A stretch of 64,000 bases of DNA from Cardiocondyla obscurior (GCF_019399895.1 NC_091875.1:5828001-5892000); one strand, 5' to 3'; positions 14,101-28,288 are shown, numbered from the stretch's first letter. The notes: generated by a model from the sequence alone, not told the origin. Program-made: numbers and translations.

Positions 14101-17100
14101 TTTTTCTTCTGGAGAAACACAGATAACGGACTATATGACCCAGCTTTTATGCGCAAAAACCTATCTGCGCTCGTTCATCACGATTTCAAAATGCAGTACG
14201 CTGCTTAGATTTGCATACATCGACGCGAAATGTAATAGAGAACGCGGAAATTATTGCAACCATTATTAACGGAAAATCTCCCCGGAAATAAGAAACATTA
14301 CGAACAAATTATATTCTTCCTACCTCTTTTATTTTCTAACATAGAAATATTCTAAAACTTTTTAATATTTTAAAATATAAAAAATAGCAAGAATTAAATA
14401 ACACAATATCATAAAAATTACCATGAAAGAAATTTTGTATTAAAATTTCGATACGTTTCTTTTTTTTTTTTTTTACAGTTCTCTTTTAATTGCGGTGAAA
14501 TCGGTGCGACGTTGTGTCCGATTCCATTCTAAAAAATCGCGTCAGTCCGCGCCGATTGTTTAAAAATTTGACGGCGAAATGGCGCACACCTACATATATT
14601 ACGCGATCAATCTGCATTTGTCGCGAAGCGATATTGCACGAAAACCAGTGTATGTTCATGATGTAGGTATGCAGAGTCAGGCGGTTGTGATTAATCGTCC
14701 GAATTCAAAGCACAGTTGATATCGCGTTCCTGAACAAACAAATTCCCCTGATATGCAACGCCCCGCTTGCCTCACCTCGTCCGCTGGATAATGCATCGCC
14801 ATTAGTAAAAAATTTCACGAATGCGACCGGGGAAAATCTCGAAACAAAAGGCATTACGACGTTTAGACACGGGTATAATGAATATAAAGATAAATAGACA
14901 ATTTTCGAAATAACGCCGTAGAAACTAATCGGCGTAGATTAGCGGACGCGAGATGGAAAAGGCAGAATGAATTTGACGAATCCCATGAATGTAAAGATTA
15001 GTCCGGTCTACCGAAACGTAGCATCCCGCAGCGTCACAAATTCAAATCTGTTTTTAATTGAGATTTAGCGCGGAATGAGACGCGGCGGGCTATTTCGCCC
15101 GCGACACAGAATGCGGAACCACGTGCTCTCACGGTGTGCATTTAATGCGGTATCCACGTCCGTTCACGCACTTGCTCTCTCGCGTGTTTTATATATAGAC
15201 TCGCTACGGGCAGTAACCAACTGTTAGCGTTGCCGGCGCGTACCGCTGGTAGCCAATAAAAATGTGAGACATCCGTCGCATCAATTATATTGAGAGTTTA
15301 AGGATAAATTTATCATCGCTCCGCAGCCGTAACATCATTTTGCTCGTTAATAATTTTAGTGCGTCATTCAATGATTAAATAGTCGTTAAATTACGTCAAG
15401 AACTCTTTCATTTCATTACGTGATAATTATATCGCGTATAAGATCATATCTCCGCGCGCAAGAGATACGTGTTAATTTACATGAAATGTGGTTGCTACGC
15501 GAGATACAATTTTAGCCGGAAATCCAGGTTAAAAATAATATAATCTAATAAATTTATTACCGTCATCAATTAAAAACTCAAATCAATTTTGCAAAAAGAA
15601 TTTTAAAAAAAAATAAAAAATGAAACTCACGTTTTATACATTCATTAAATAAAAAGAAAATATGAGAATCTATCGTACAAAAAAATGCCCGCTACGCTTT
15701 TCATTAATTTCCGCGCGATACGCGATTTTTTGATTTATTTTTTTTTTTTTGTTTTATTTTTTATGGAAATCTTGAAGAATGTATTGCAGCTATGACCTTT
15801 CTGCTTCCAGTGCTTTCTCATATTTTACAATTTGCGAGATACATTGCGCGCGTGACGCAATTACGGGTACAATGCATGCGGCGCGTCCACGCAACACGCG
15901 CGGATCTTGCAATCCGCTGCAATGCGGCTACATCGCATATGCATAGTAATCGGAGAATAATAATAACCGCCCACGCGACAAACACGTAATGACAGACCGG
16001 AAAGTTCGCGAGAGGTATGACCACGGGAAAAAGCTCTTCACCCGGCCGGACTTTATTACCGCGGTTTGATATTATTATTCCACCGACGCGCGCACGCGTA
16101 CCTAAATTAATATAACGTATCAGAAGATAATCGCGGCAATAATAATTACGGTGCGCAGTCAGCGGGCGGTTAATGACGCAATTAGAAACGCGGGTGGTGT
16201 TACGGCGAAGGAGAAAAAGCCGCGTCCAAAGGAATTTTATTAGCGCTAATTAACAATCGCCCGTTGATGCCGATAACGATGTGCTTCACAACGAAATTAA
16301 TTAGCGTTGTAATTAAACTTGCCAATTTTTCATCCCTTTTTGAACCAATCTGTTTTTTTTTTTTTTTCAGGGAAAAAAAAAAGCAAAAAGTTAAATTTAT
16401 AAACGTGAAAACGCTGCGCGCAATTTATTTTACTGTATCAAACGCAAATATTGTCTTCTATCATTCAAATGCATTTCACTCGAAGCTTTTTAAATCGCGT
16501 ATAAAATTTTTCTATGATATATCGCGCATCTACCAATGACGCGATCAATAACGACTCGTCATTTATTTGCAAAGATCATTTTACAGATGAATAATTTCCC
16601 GATCGAGACTTCAGCATTGATCGCCTTCCACGAATAAGCGGTCTCAACAGTTTGGGATCGTTCGTATTGCACTAATACCACGTTTCGATAATCCAACGCA
16701 TTTCGAATTCAGCGGCGATGCGCGCGCGTGTGCGGCACGCACACACGAGCCCGCATAATCTGTCCGATAATATACCTGACATAGCGACACCAAGACACGT
16801 GATACATGAGTACCGGCTGGTTGGACCTGTCACAACACCAGCGGCACTTAAATTTCAAACAGTTATGCATCTTCCCGACGGTATTCGAACCGTCGTCCAA
16901 CCGTGCAATCTGCTCGACGATCCACCATTATGTCACGAGATCCGTGGCGGAGGAATATGCAAAAAATATCAATATTTCGAAAAGACCGATATGCGAAAGA
17001 GGCGCGAAAAAAATTCACGGCTGATTTCATTGCAAGGTGGTGCTTGTCGTGGAATAACGTTGCAAGTATTTCCGCGGAATATGAATTAAAGTCAGTGAAC

Positions 17101-18556
17101 GAAAAATATATAATTTACATATATTGTTACTTTAGAAAATTATCTGAAACGCTATAATAAAAAAAAAAAGCTGTGCTCTTTGCAGAAAAGTATTCTAAAA
17201 ATAAAAGTTAAAAATTTTATTTAATTTCACAAAACTGAACGGTTTTGCACAGAGAGACGACTTTTAATTAAATATGAATTTGGCGATTATTGACACGTAT
17301 CAATCAAATCTTTTTAAATATATACCCTAAAATACAAAAACTTGTACATTTACATAAATATGGTATATATATGTATAATAATAATAATTCTGAATTTTTT
17401 TTCGCCCTGTAAATATGTTGAATAATAAATGTTCCGCCCAACAGATTTCGTGACATATTTTCTTTATAAAAAGCACAAAATATACCCTCCCCAGGCGAAG
17501 CGTTTGAAAATATTTCACGAGTATGCTGGAATTTTAAATTCCACGCCGATCTTTCAAAATTGAGTTTTGACGTATACCAATTCCACACCGGCAAACGCTC
17601 TATGCATAGCTGAATTCTTAATATACTTTACAATTGTTCATCTCCGAGTAAGAAAAAAAAAAAAGAATTTATACGCTGCTGACTTTCCGCGACGAAATCG
17701 CAGCACTATCAAATATATACAAAAACTACAACGCAGAATCAAATTGCAAAGTCGTATCACTCTTGCGAGTCAGTATTTAAAAGAACAATATTTAACTATG
17801 CTGATGAAATAAAGGAATATTTATTCGGTCCAGTGATCCTGGAAAACCGATTTTACTATTTCACCCTGACGTGACTCTTCCTCCCGTGAAATTTAAATGG
17901 CGCGATCGGGCGCACCTTTAGTTTCAACTATGAGTAAAATTACTTCGAGTAATTAAGAAACGCTTCTGGAAATATATCACAAGTTTTCGTAATTGTGAGA
18001 ACGATAAAAAAGAAAAAAAAAGTACTAGTGACCATTGCGATGAGTACCACGGGGAAAAGGGAAAACCGGGCTGCGGAGCGCGACTCGCAATTCTCCTCTC
18101 GGAGCGAAGAGAGACGGGGCGTCGTAAATAAAAGTTATCACGATATATCATGCAGTGGTGCAGCGAGATAGTGGGTGGTAGCACTCCTGGATTTATGACG
18201 AATCTTACAGGATGTTCGCGAGGAAGAAAGGATGCTAGTTGGATAGACGCCTGCAGGCAGAGACGACGAAAGGAGCGCGAGAGAAGGAGAGCGGCGTGAG
18301 CCGAACGAGGAGAAGGGCTAGGTTTCTATCGATTATCGACTGGAGCCGGAAAAAGAGCAGGCTTTGATGGATTCAAACACGGCCTACCACTTTCGCCTAC
18401 TCTACTCGAACCACACCCCATCGCGGCCACTCCGTGAGAGTGGTTAAAATGACGCGAACCGGAGAACGTTGCCCTTCTCTGTCTCTCTTAGTGAGGAAAA
18501 AAAAAAAAAGAATGATCGATCCGCAGAAAGAGATCCGAGTCCACTCGACTTAGTCA

Positions 18557-18600
18557 ACAATGGATTACCTGCTTCGTCCGACAATGGATTACCCCGTTCG
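18557..18600. repeat. Tandem duplication of a 24-bp unit
   Basis: ACAATGGATTACC occurs twice, with the starts exactly 24 bases apart, followed by related CG-rich endings. This looks like a slippage or local duplication event in the smooth intron. Confidence 0.75.
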
Positions 18601-21600
18601 AAATGCGGCGAAACTTTCACGTGCATTGTTAAACAGTGTTGCGATAAGTATCCGAAAGTACATGGAAAATCATTTGACGGTAACGAAGTTAGGCGATAAA
18701 GCGCAGTCAAAAAGACAGAAAAAAAATTTATTACGTAGTTGATGTATCCTACAATTAAATTTAAAAAATTAATATAAAAAAAACGAGTTGACGAATCATA
18801 TAAATCTAACAATATACATTTGCTAATTCATATCAGAAAAACTTTTCGGTAACTTTATACGAGCAAGGGAAAGAGCAGCTGTTAGACTTTGTTTTCAATT
18901 TTCCCTATATTCGCGAGCTGCAAGCGCGAAAATAACATTTTTACGATAGGTTTTGCACGTATCAAACATGACTCGACAGGTTTCAGAAATTATCCACTTT
19001 AGAAATTACATACGCGTGATGGAATTACGCGAGTCGAAAATTGGTGCGGAAAAGCAGTTCGTTCGATACTACCAATCAGGACAATCAACTACGAAATTCG
19101 ATCGAAGCGCGCTGGATCAGAATTAACTGATGAATTATTCCCGCCGACTGCGATTGATTTATGGCACGATCGTCCATTTGAATGTACTATTGCGAAGAGC
19201 ACCGTGATTTTCTCATCCGCGCCCGTATCGGGGCAAGTGTTCTCTCGATGATTTATCGTAAACGAATCTCTTTACATTTGAAATAATTTCGGTCGCGCGA
19301 TCCAATTTACGTTACCTAAAATATATTTCACATTTTTCTGCATAATATAAATTGTGATTATATTAATATTGAACTTAAAGTCTAATATTTTATTTCATTC
19401 ACTAATTATAAAAATGTAATTTTAATTAAAATAGTGCATAAATTAATATTGACAATAAAAGCACGCAATTTTTTTCTTAGAAAATGGGAATCTAATTAAA
19501 AAAAATTGTACAAAGAGAGGAGATGGAAAAAAACCGTGGAAACGTTAAAAGTTAATATTTGACGTTTTTCCTTTCGAACAATTTCGAACCGTACGAAAAT
19601 TGATACTCGAATACGACACCGAGTATCCTTAAGACATTCTCTGCTTTTACGGCTCGATACAATCGAGTTTCTTTTCGTTATCGATACTTCACGTTTTACG
19701 TACTCACTGACAATGGTTTATTTTTTAATAGCGCACGTTAACGACTCGACAATCGAGCTCGCGTTGGCATAGGTTAGCACGCGCAGTAAGCCGGTACGCT
19801 GCAAAAAATGTTTCAGACGTTAAGAGGTTCGAAAAATGTTTCTCTCAAAGGAGAACCCCTAATTTTATATCTATAAAAATGTAAAAAAATGTCCCCGCCC
19901 GCATTACATAGTTATACATTTTATGTATACGTATATTACAGTCAAAGGTAAGATAACAGCTGTTTTCCGTAACTTTGTAGAATAATAGAAACAATCCCCT
20001 GAAATGACTATTGTATCATTTAAATACAATAGAGTGTGTTTGAGCAAGCCTGTGACACAAGTGGAATGACTCATATCTTGGATTACGACACATGCACAAA
20101 AGTTCAGGACTTCAATGATATACCTATTTACTACGCGTTGAGAAACCTTTGCCGTGGGTGCTCTTTTAGAGCGTTAATTAAATTTTAAAATTAAATAGAA
20201 CCTACGACTTCCTAAAACTAAATTAAAAATAATTTTTCTTTTTTCAAATATAAAAAAAATATTACTTAATTTAATTATAAATTCATTATTTTTACGAAAA
20301 CAAAGAAAATATAAAACAAAACAGTCAATTTCTGTATATTAAAAAAATAATAATTTCACAAAGTTCTACGCGAAATAAAACTAAAACAACAAGTGTTTGA
20401 AATTAATTATGCATACATTGTTGAATAAAACAAGAAATAATGCATGCAATATTATCGACTTTCTGTAAGCGCCGTAAAAACAGTTTGTAATGTTTATTTC
20501 CTTAATCGAGTAAGAATGATTAAGCGTGATTTAATTCTTTTAGAAAAATGATCCGAATATGAACTGGCAAAATAAAAACGTGCGTTAAACAGCGTTAATA
20601 ATTCGATAACGACAGCATAATCGAGTCGTATACGCATTCTCGAGCGTGTCCGATGCCCGTTTAACACAGTTATCGAAGCCAAGCGATAATGTTACCTGCT
20701 CTTTCGAACCCAGAAATTGAATCTCTCGATCAAATTTCTACTTAAATCACACAACGTGAAATATATCGCTTCAGCACAACGTAATTAACCTAAATAAATT
20801 ATTAATAACTGCCAATTATTTAATAAATACCAATATACGCATTTTAATATGTTTACTCTTTATGTATATCAAAGATTGATAAGTTAAATTTATTCTGAAA
20901 TATATCTATGCATTTATTAAATAAAAAATAATATGTTTATGTTAATCACATAATTTTGAATACATTGAAATATTTTCATAAAATGTAAATGTAATATAAC
21001 AAAAATTGCATATTATTAAACCAAAAAAAAAGAAAAACAAAAGAGAGAGAAAGAGAGAAAGATCTAAGCAAACGTTACTTTTTCTCGCGACATCGCGAAA
21101 GATGGATCGACGGATTTCCGAGATGAATCACTCTTTAGAATGCACCGCCGACATTCTCCGGTCCGTTTATAAACACATCGCGTAAAAATACTTTTCGGAA
21201 GAACGCGTTAAATTATTGTGACACATGCACACGTCGACAAGTACGTAAGTTTATTCTTGATAGTAGAATGTAATATTATTTTGAGATATTTCGCTACGGT
21301 ATATCCGCCGCTGAAAATATCGCGATTAATCGTGCGAGGACTACGAGACGAACGAGCATCTTGAAATAATGACAGCGAGAATAAACCCGCTTTGTGCGCT
21401 TGCAACGGTGTCTCTGTTCGGATGAAAAAAAATGTTGCACTAACGGCCAAGTCCGATCCTACACTCGCTTTAACAACCTATCATTCATACAAATTTTTCA
21501 GCAACATATGCATTTAGCTTACGACTTTCTGCGGACGTACATTCGACTGAAATGTACGCGGTATCCCCAGGCGAACCGAAGAATAAACTCTTCGTGGCCG

Positions 21601-24600
21601 AAGTATTGAGGCGGAAACAAAATTACAAGGGATTAATTAAATCTCTCAATTATCTCTCGCCAAGATACGAACAGCTGTCGAGCGTGAGCATTGTCGCAAA
21701 TATCTATTCTTCCTTCGACAATGCTCGGTCGCCGGCGTTCTTCGGAAACTCGGTTAATTCGTCGTTAAAGGGAAGGAAAGTTTACCAGACGCGCGTACTT
21801 GACGCGATGAGAAAAAGATGAGATCGAGATTGCGGCGAGGACTATACCCGCTCCTGTATCCGTTCCTAGGAAATTTCGGATGCAAGTCGGTTTTGAATTG
21901 GCAACGAATACGCGGGAGACAGTGATCTAGGTGAGCTTTCTCTCCGGGGAACGAGGGAAGTAGGTCGCGAACATTAGGTGCGTTAGACGGTGCGTGTTGC
22001 GCCCCGAAACCGGTGCGGGAAACTTTTGAATTGTCGCCCCACGAGAGAATATAATTCCACGTGTCGTTCCGAGGGAGGAAAGACTTCATCTCGGGAGGAC
22101 ATGTCCGCCATCGCCAAGTTTGTTTACCGAAAATTATCCGGTCGCGAGTGCAGCAAGCGCGGAGCGCGGCGCAATATGGATGATAAAATGCAAATTTACG
22201 CGTGAAATTTACATCGCGCGCACGCCGACAACGCGACAAAATATCTCCCCCTCGATTGTCGGGCTAAACTTATTTAGTCTAAGCTACGACCTAAAGTTAC
22301 ACTCACATGGCAAAGACAGGATGCCAAAAAGTTTCCGCTCGACAAAAATCTCAGGAGGTTTTTAGTCAGCCGCGAAAGTTAATTCCGAATCGCTATAAAT
22401 TATGCACTTCTGTCATATATTTTAAACATATAAATTGTGAGATGTGATTTTCTATCAAAACTTCCTACAAATAAATATCCATGCACTGTCCAGTATTTTT
22501 AACGATTTATGAATTTATAGTGCAAAAAAAGAAAAAAAAAAAAAAAAAACGTGTCAATTTCCAACTCGGCGATCTTTTTCCAATATTTCTTTTTTGATTA
22601 AAATAAATGATCGAATTAATAGAAATAGATTTTTGCGATAGTTATATCCTTTGACAATAATATATACGGCAATATTTGGGTTTTATTTAACTTTTTTGGC
22701 GTGAGCACATGCTCTTTCGCCGAAAGCGGAATAAGTTTTTAAAGCTTCAATGGTACGCTATAAAAATGTCATGTTTTTCGCGTGTCGAGAAAGATTTGAG
22801 CAACGTTGGTTTATAGCACACTTCGTCACTAGACAATTTTATTGTTCCCCAGCATGACATGCAACAGTTTTTTATGAGAAATATGTATGCTTCATCGTCA
22901 GCCTTAATTTCTTCACCGAAACTAAACAAAGCTACGATAACAATGAAACATAAATTAATATAATCTGTACCGGTAATACGCGAGTTGCCGAGTAATTAAA
23001 TATTATATCGCGATAAAGAACAATTAATCACAATTTGTTCGAAAACGTATATAATTAAAATAATAAAATTTAATGTCTCGCATTTGCGGCTTGTCCGCGC
23101 TAAAATACTGCAAATATTGCAATTATTAGTCTATCTTCAGATCAATATCGAATTCCCGAACTTCTGTTAAAATTTAACCGTTTAATTATCACCTTCTATT
23201 TCAATTGTATTATTAACTCATTAAAGAGATGCACACAAAATTCTTTTCCACATACTCGCTATATTTTATCGCGTCGCCAGACAGAAACATATGTCGAGAT
23301 CACGTTACGAATTTCGAGTGGAATCGGAATCGAGTTCCTTAAAATAACAGCTTTCATTAATCTAAATCTAGCAAGCTGTCGCATATCATCAGGTATGTTA
23401 TTGCCAAAGTCAAAGCGTGTGAAAATTTATTTCTACAGTCCATATAACAAGTCGCTAAGCGTGTATTATTTAAACATATTCATATTTCATACGGCATTCA
23501 ATGTAGACAATACGAAATAAACATACAATTAATACGCCAGACATAAATTTAAAGACCGTGCGGGAAAACGTTTACGTTAGATCAGTGTCGCGTTCAACTT
23601 TTCTGCGCGATTCAACGAGACATTTCGGATTATCTAGTCGTAAAAAAAAAGAAAAAATTTAAAAAATTAAAAAAAAATAACCAACCCCTTCCGTTAATAC
23701 GATAGTCCGAAAAAGAAACCAATGTTGCTTAAAATCTTACCTCGTATATTTGCTTTATTTGTCACGATGCGATTCGCAGAATACATCGTTAGCCGCGTTT
23801 GACGTTTATCTGTTCGTGAAGTACGTGCATCGCGATAAAGTAGACACGAGATACACCGTTTCGCGCGCCCCGACGCCATCGTCGCCACTTTGGGCAGAAA
23901 ATATTGGCATCCGGTATGGCGTAGAGACGCCCTTCGCAATATTGTATCGCAATAACCCGAATTAACGTCACATCTCTATGATTGATGCAGGTTGCGAGAA
24001 TCGCGATACGAGAAACTTCGGTTTCGTCTTACGGTTTCTCGTCTCAATGATGTTTCGGATACCTCGCGGTATCTAAATGGAACAAGATTACACCAACAGG
24101 TGTGAGCTGTCGTACAAGAAAAAGAGATCCCGTTACGGACCGTATTCTAACATAAACCTTATTTAATTCTTATTTATTAAATAATGATAATAGCAAAATT
24201 CTTGCAAGCGAAATAAATTCTGATTAAAATTAAAAGTCAAAGAGATATCTTATACCTTCTCCCTAGGTTTCACGTCCGCCACTAATTTCCGCAAGATAAA
24301 CCGACAGAATGACATAATTCAATAACGGATTAATAAACGTCACAGTGACAAATATAGATTGCTCGGCGATCGTATATATATCGAGATCGGAAGCTCTATT
24401 CGGGAAGTTCCGTAATAAACATGATATTTAGCTCAATTTGCCTTGCACCTCATAAAAGCGAACTCTCCTATAACGTCGACCATGTGTCGAGGAAATATTG
24501 GCAGTCTCGGTATATAACCCAGATTTACATCGGCTACTTCCAGCTGCGACTGTCGCGCTAATATACATACATATATATACGTCCAGAAAGTCTTTGATCG

Positions 24601-24990
24601 CGCACCAAACGAAAAATTTTACAAATTTCATACGAAACAATGGTTTTTTTCCCCATTAATGCTCACACAGAGCCTGTCCGGCAAAACATATACACATATA
24701 TAAAACATTCCCATTGAATAAATGTTTGTCTAGAGGATGAAAAAGCGAGAAATTGAATCAGCAGTATATGTTTTCGAGCAAAATGAAATATCGATCAACG
24801 CATTTGCTGATTAAATATACAGACACTCGCAGGAAGAAACGAGAACAAAAAATAACCCCCGCGATACGGAATGGTAACTGCACCGATTAATTTATTTTAA
24901 TGGATAGGCAGATATGACAATTCATTTGTAAATGTCAAGACGAAGTAAACCATAGAATATTGGACGAATAATTGCGTTTCTGAAAAACAG

Positions 24991-25012
24991 AGAGAGAGAG
25001 AAGGGGGGGGGG
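24991..25012. repeat. (AG)n tract running into G10
   Basis: Five AG units and AA are followed by ten G (25003-25012). The sequence is all purine on the plus strand and is a likely slippage hotspot. Confidence 0.85.
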
Positions 25013-26029
25013 ACGAGGATGAAGAAAGAGCTAAGAGTATGCTTGGGAGTTTAAACCTTCGAGGAAGCTCTAGCTATATGAGCTTTTAATTAAATTGAGA
25101 AGATGAGCCGTTAATGGAATATGAAGTCACGTTTCAGCACGCTCGAAATTAACAGGTGTTTGTGCACATCGCAAAATTCTAGGTCATTTTTGACGCATAT
25201 TAAAGATAAATTGTTCATTATACAACCGCAAACAATGCTTTAGTCTTCTCTACAGCAAACATTAATGGTGTAGTTACTTTGTATCTTTTGCGCAATTTCC
25301 TAGTTTAGCTTCACTCGACGCGGTCTGTACGACAACTAACGACGTTATTATGCAACTGTAAAGAGATTACTGAACTACATAATTTCTTCTTTTACCTTCC
25401 TAGCGAGATAATAACTGTATAATGGCTTTAATAATATTATTTTGTTATAAGCAATAAGGACAAAATTTCAGATGTTTCAGAGCGATTAGAATCAAAGACG
25501 GTATTCGCGGTATAAAGCAAGACGTATCACTGTGTTCGCGCTCGAGTGGCCGGACACCACGATAGCGGCGCGGTATCGTTACCTTTCGGTTATCACGCGG
25601 GCAAGAAGCTTTCAGCCGGCTCTTTAATTAGTGGTTCGATCGCGGAAGGGGCGCAAGAAAACGAGCTTTGTGCGACCGGATAACTATGCGAGCTTACGTA
25701 CAGAAACGGTACAAACAATGTAGAATGACATCGACCCGACCGGCAGCGCGGGCGGGGGAGAGAAACGGGCGGGAGAGCTCAAAGCTCATCTATTATTGGC
25801 GCAAAACAGAAATAAAATGCAGTGCGACGGCCTGTGAAATCTACGAGGCTGACGTGCTGCCAACTTTTGTTCTCTGTGGCTTTGGCTTCAATATTTTCAA
25901 TTCCCGTTATAGTCCGTGTTGCAGAATTGCGCCACTTTTCCGTCCCAGACTATTCTACATTGAGTTAATACGTGTAGAAAAAAAGAAAAAAAAAAAAATA
26001 ACCCTCCCCCAAGAAATCCAATGCACGTG

Positions 26030-26045
26030 TAACAATTAATTGTTA
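26030..26045. other. 16-bp perfect palindrome with Sox/homeodomain-like cores
   Basis: TAACAATTAATTGTTA reads the same on both strands. It contains two inverted ACAAT cores (Sox-like) around a TTAATT core (homeodomain-like). It sits 263 bases intronward of the 5' splice site of smooth exon 3. The regulatory reading is inference only. Confidence 0.35.
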
Positions 26046-26307
26046 TCCGTGCCGAGACTGCCGACATATATTATGAATATACTTCTATAACGTTGTCACG
26101 CGGTTTTTCAATGTTAAGCACGTTTAAACTTCGAATAGAAAGATAATTTATGCATAGTTGTTTGTAATAACTTTTTAAAGTTCTAACATAAGTTAGAAGA
26201 ATTATGAAATTTGCATCTCTTTATAAATTATCTTTCCTCGGCGCAAACAAAATAAAAAAAAAAATAAAAGCTTGTTCGCTCTAGCGTTAATTGGTGCAAA
26301 AACTTAC

Positions 26308-26377
26308 CACAGTGATGGGGTAAACTGGATTGATAATTGTGAAGAGGAGGACGTGGTTCGGTTTATTATTGTCTTCT
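26308..26377 (-). CDS. sm: smooth / hnRNP-L exon 3 (start of an RRM)
   Basis: Read on the minus strand, an acceptor ending ATCTGTTTCAG is followed by 70 bases and the donor GTG|GTAAGTTTT. The two bases left by exon 2 (AG) plus the first base A make Arg. The exon then reads through EDNNKPNHVLLFTIINPV to YPITV with no stop, ending in phase 0. The segment NHVLLFTIINPVYPITV is characteristic of the hnRNP-L/Smooth family, where it forms the first beta strand and loop of the second RRM of vertebrate hnRNP-L. The family is nuclear and binds CA-rich pre-mRNA to control splicing. The rest of this RRM must be encoded to the left; I found no candidate in the 26.3 kb that remains. The family call is strong; orthology to Drosophila smooth rather than a paralogue is inferred. 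Confidence 0.87.
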
Positions 26378-28244
26378 CTGAAACAGATTAATTGATACGT
26401 ATTATTCCAGAGAACGCACAGAGAAGTCTATTGAAGCCCTACGGCATAAGTGCGGAACCGATAAAATCGTGAATTTCAATCATTTGTCCTCGTTAAAAGA
26501 CGCTCCAATTATTTGAAAATTCAATTACGGAAGTCCGCTTGAAAACGAGGCCTGGATTATCGCCGAGTTCGCAAAAACTAGTTCGCCAATAATAATTCAT
26601 TCTTCGTTGACTGCGACATGGAGGTCTTGCTGACGTAGTGCAAAATCACATTGATCACACTCGTCGAAACTAAAAATATTATCTCGATTTCGTTTTCGCG
26701 CGTGGGTTAAAAAAAAAAAAAAAGAAGAAGAAGCAATTTTAATTATGCGCAGCCGTATCAATACCAATAAAAATTATTATTTCTTTAAATTTTTTTTTAA
26801 TTTGCAAACTAATTTATTTTATATCGGTCCACACCATGCACATACACATCCAAAAATACTTTTTAAATTACGGAGGATTTCGCGGAAGCCAGAATCCACA
26901 TAGGTGCACGTAACATAAATAAAAGTTTGAGCAGTGCATTCTCCGCAATTCAAAAAATACTTTTGATCTATACTCTATAGAAAACCCGAGTTGCACGCGT
27001 GCATCATACCGTGTAAAGGATTATGACGTCGGGAATAGAGAGATAGGTATCTCGCGTCTCGGCCGAGGGAAAAGCGAAACGAAGTAATCTCCAGCTGAGA
27101 TTTGACATGCCCGCGCGCGTATAGCGAAGCAATCCAACCGGTGATAGACGCCACGCGATATATTTTTCACGGTTGATATTGGTGTATATACATCTCTTCT
27201 TCGTGACTCACGTACAACGTAAAAATCAATCGCCGTAATTTTTCCGCGAATAAAATGGCGAGAAGGCCGTTGCATCGACTAATGGCATAGAATATCCAAT
27301 AGCGAGGATCGATACAAATTGAATTACCACTTGACGATCATTGTTATCTGAAGCTCATTCGTATCGAGTTCTCGTGTTTACGATACGACTGTATTATTCA
27401 ATATAGGATATCTCGAGCTGGACGGAAACACGTCTGCAATTTGATGTTTATTACAATAACGCTCCTAATAAAAAAAAAAAGTCTCACGTCTGAAGTTTGA
27501 AAATTAAATTCCAAATGATATACAAAGTAAGATTTTTCTCCCGTAAAAATAAAGATAAAAGATAAAGAAAAAGAACGGAATTGATTTAATAAACTGATAT
27601 CACCGGTTTTGTTTTTCCGTGTAAATTTGGAAAACGGAGAACTCGCAAATCAAAGGATAAATGTCGTTTCGCTGCGCACTGTTCTCGAATTCTCAATGAT
27701 TATCTAACGTCTAATACCTGATATCTGCATCTGTGACCGCTCAACGGTACCACCAGTTCGAATTCACTTTACTAAGGAGTTATCGCGAGTTCGTGGAGCA
27801 GATATCGCTTGCTATCGGATTCCTTCTGTAGGATTGAATCACGCTTAATGCTCGACTTAACTTCTTATTATTAGACTTGGACTGTAGAATAACGGCAGTA
27901 GGGTCAAACTTCGTGACAACCGGCTGCGTCATTTTAATTAATTCTCATTGTCGCGATATATATATATATGTGCCGAACGCGTCCTGGCGCTTTTATCAGG
28001 TTTGCAATTCCACGCTCGACCATTTTATTAATTTTTTTTAACAACGTGTTATTGATATAATAACGCACAAATAATATAAGAAGAAGACGATCTTTAAAAC
28101 GCAAACATTTTAAATCTAATATATATTAATATCTTTAATTCATATTCCTTTACTTATACACGATTGATGCACGCCGTGTCCGTTCCGAATAAATTAAACA
28201 TACGACTCTACTCGCACGCATAAACAATGCGGTGGGTAACTCAC
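26378..28244 (-). other. Intron 2 of smooth
   Basis: A 1,867-base intron between the donor AAAAAG|GTGAGTTAC and the acceptor GTTTCAG. It contains poly(A) runs near 26708-26724 and a TA-rich (AT)n stretch at 27956-27970. I see no other gene in it. Confidence 0.75.
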
Positions 28245-28288
28245 CTTTTTCGACGTGGTTCGTCTCCGTATCCGCCGTATTCGTGATT
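28245..28288 (-). CDS. sm: smooth / hnRNP-L exon 2 (44-nt micro-exon)
   Basis: On the minus strand a strong polypyrimidine acceptor (TTTTCTGTTGCAG) precedes 44 bases, followed by the near-consensus donor AAAAAG|GTGAGT. In the phase set by exon 1 it encodes NHEYGGYGDEPRRK plus two bases of an Arg codon completed by exon 3. The Gly/Tyr/Arg-rich content fits the disordered N-terminal region that precedes the RRMs in hnRNP-L proteins. Its length is not a multiple of three, so skipping it would shift the frame into exon 3, which argues that it is constitutive or a regulated on/off switch. It is too short to show up as an ORF and is supported by its splice sites and phase on both sides. Confidence 0.83.

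Larger units (their letters stand above)
1..26307 (-). other. Intron 3 of the smooth/hnRNP-L gene (continues past left edge)
   Basis: This stretch lies 3' of the last smooth exon visible here, on the minus strand, so it is read as intron. The next expected exon would continue the RRM after PITV. I searched for reverse-complement donors (CTCAC/CTTAC) followed by a plausible exon and acceptor, and for an RRM-like MVEF segment, and found neither, so it is probably beyond base 1. The content is AT-rich sequence with CpG-rich patches and many A/T runs of 8-24 bases (for example 587-597, 813-832, 1285-1300, 9603-9618, 11161-11184). The open frames present have no recognisable domains, and some begin at non-ATG codons. 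No RNA gene or intact mobile element was recognised. Confidence 0.6.

Noticed and set aside
15190..15214. TATATATA followed by CAGT, resembling a core promoter
   Set aside because: The spacing is short, the initiator match is poor, and no exon or donor follows. TATATA strings are common in this AT-rich DNA.
18469..18699. Cys-containing open frame over the 24-bp tandem duplication
   Set aside because: The CxxxxxCxxxxCC spacing matches no family I know. The frame includes an A-run Lys stretch, and both strands are open.
21754..22239. 161-codon open frame on the minus strand
   Set aside because: No recognisable motif, no splice context, and the composition looks like translated non-coding DNA.
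23742..23950. Minus-strand donor ATACGAG|GTAAGAT with an upstream open frame
   Set aside because: No acceptor with a pyrimidine tract precedes it, and the encoded sequence does not look like the missing RRM exons. It could be a non-coding alternative exon, but I cannot support it.
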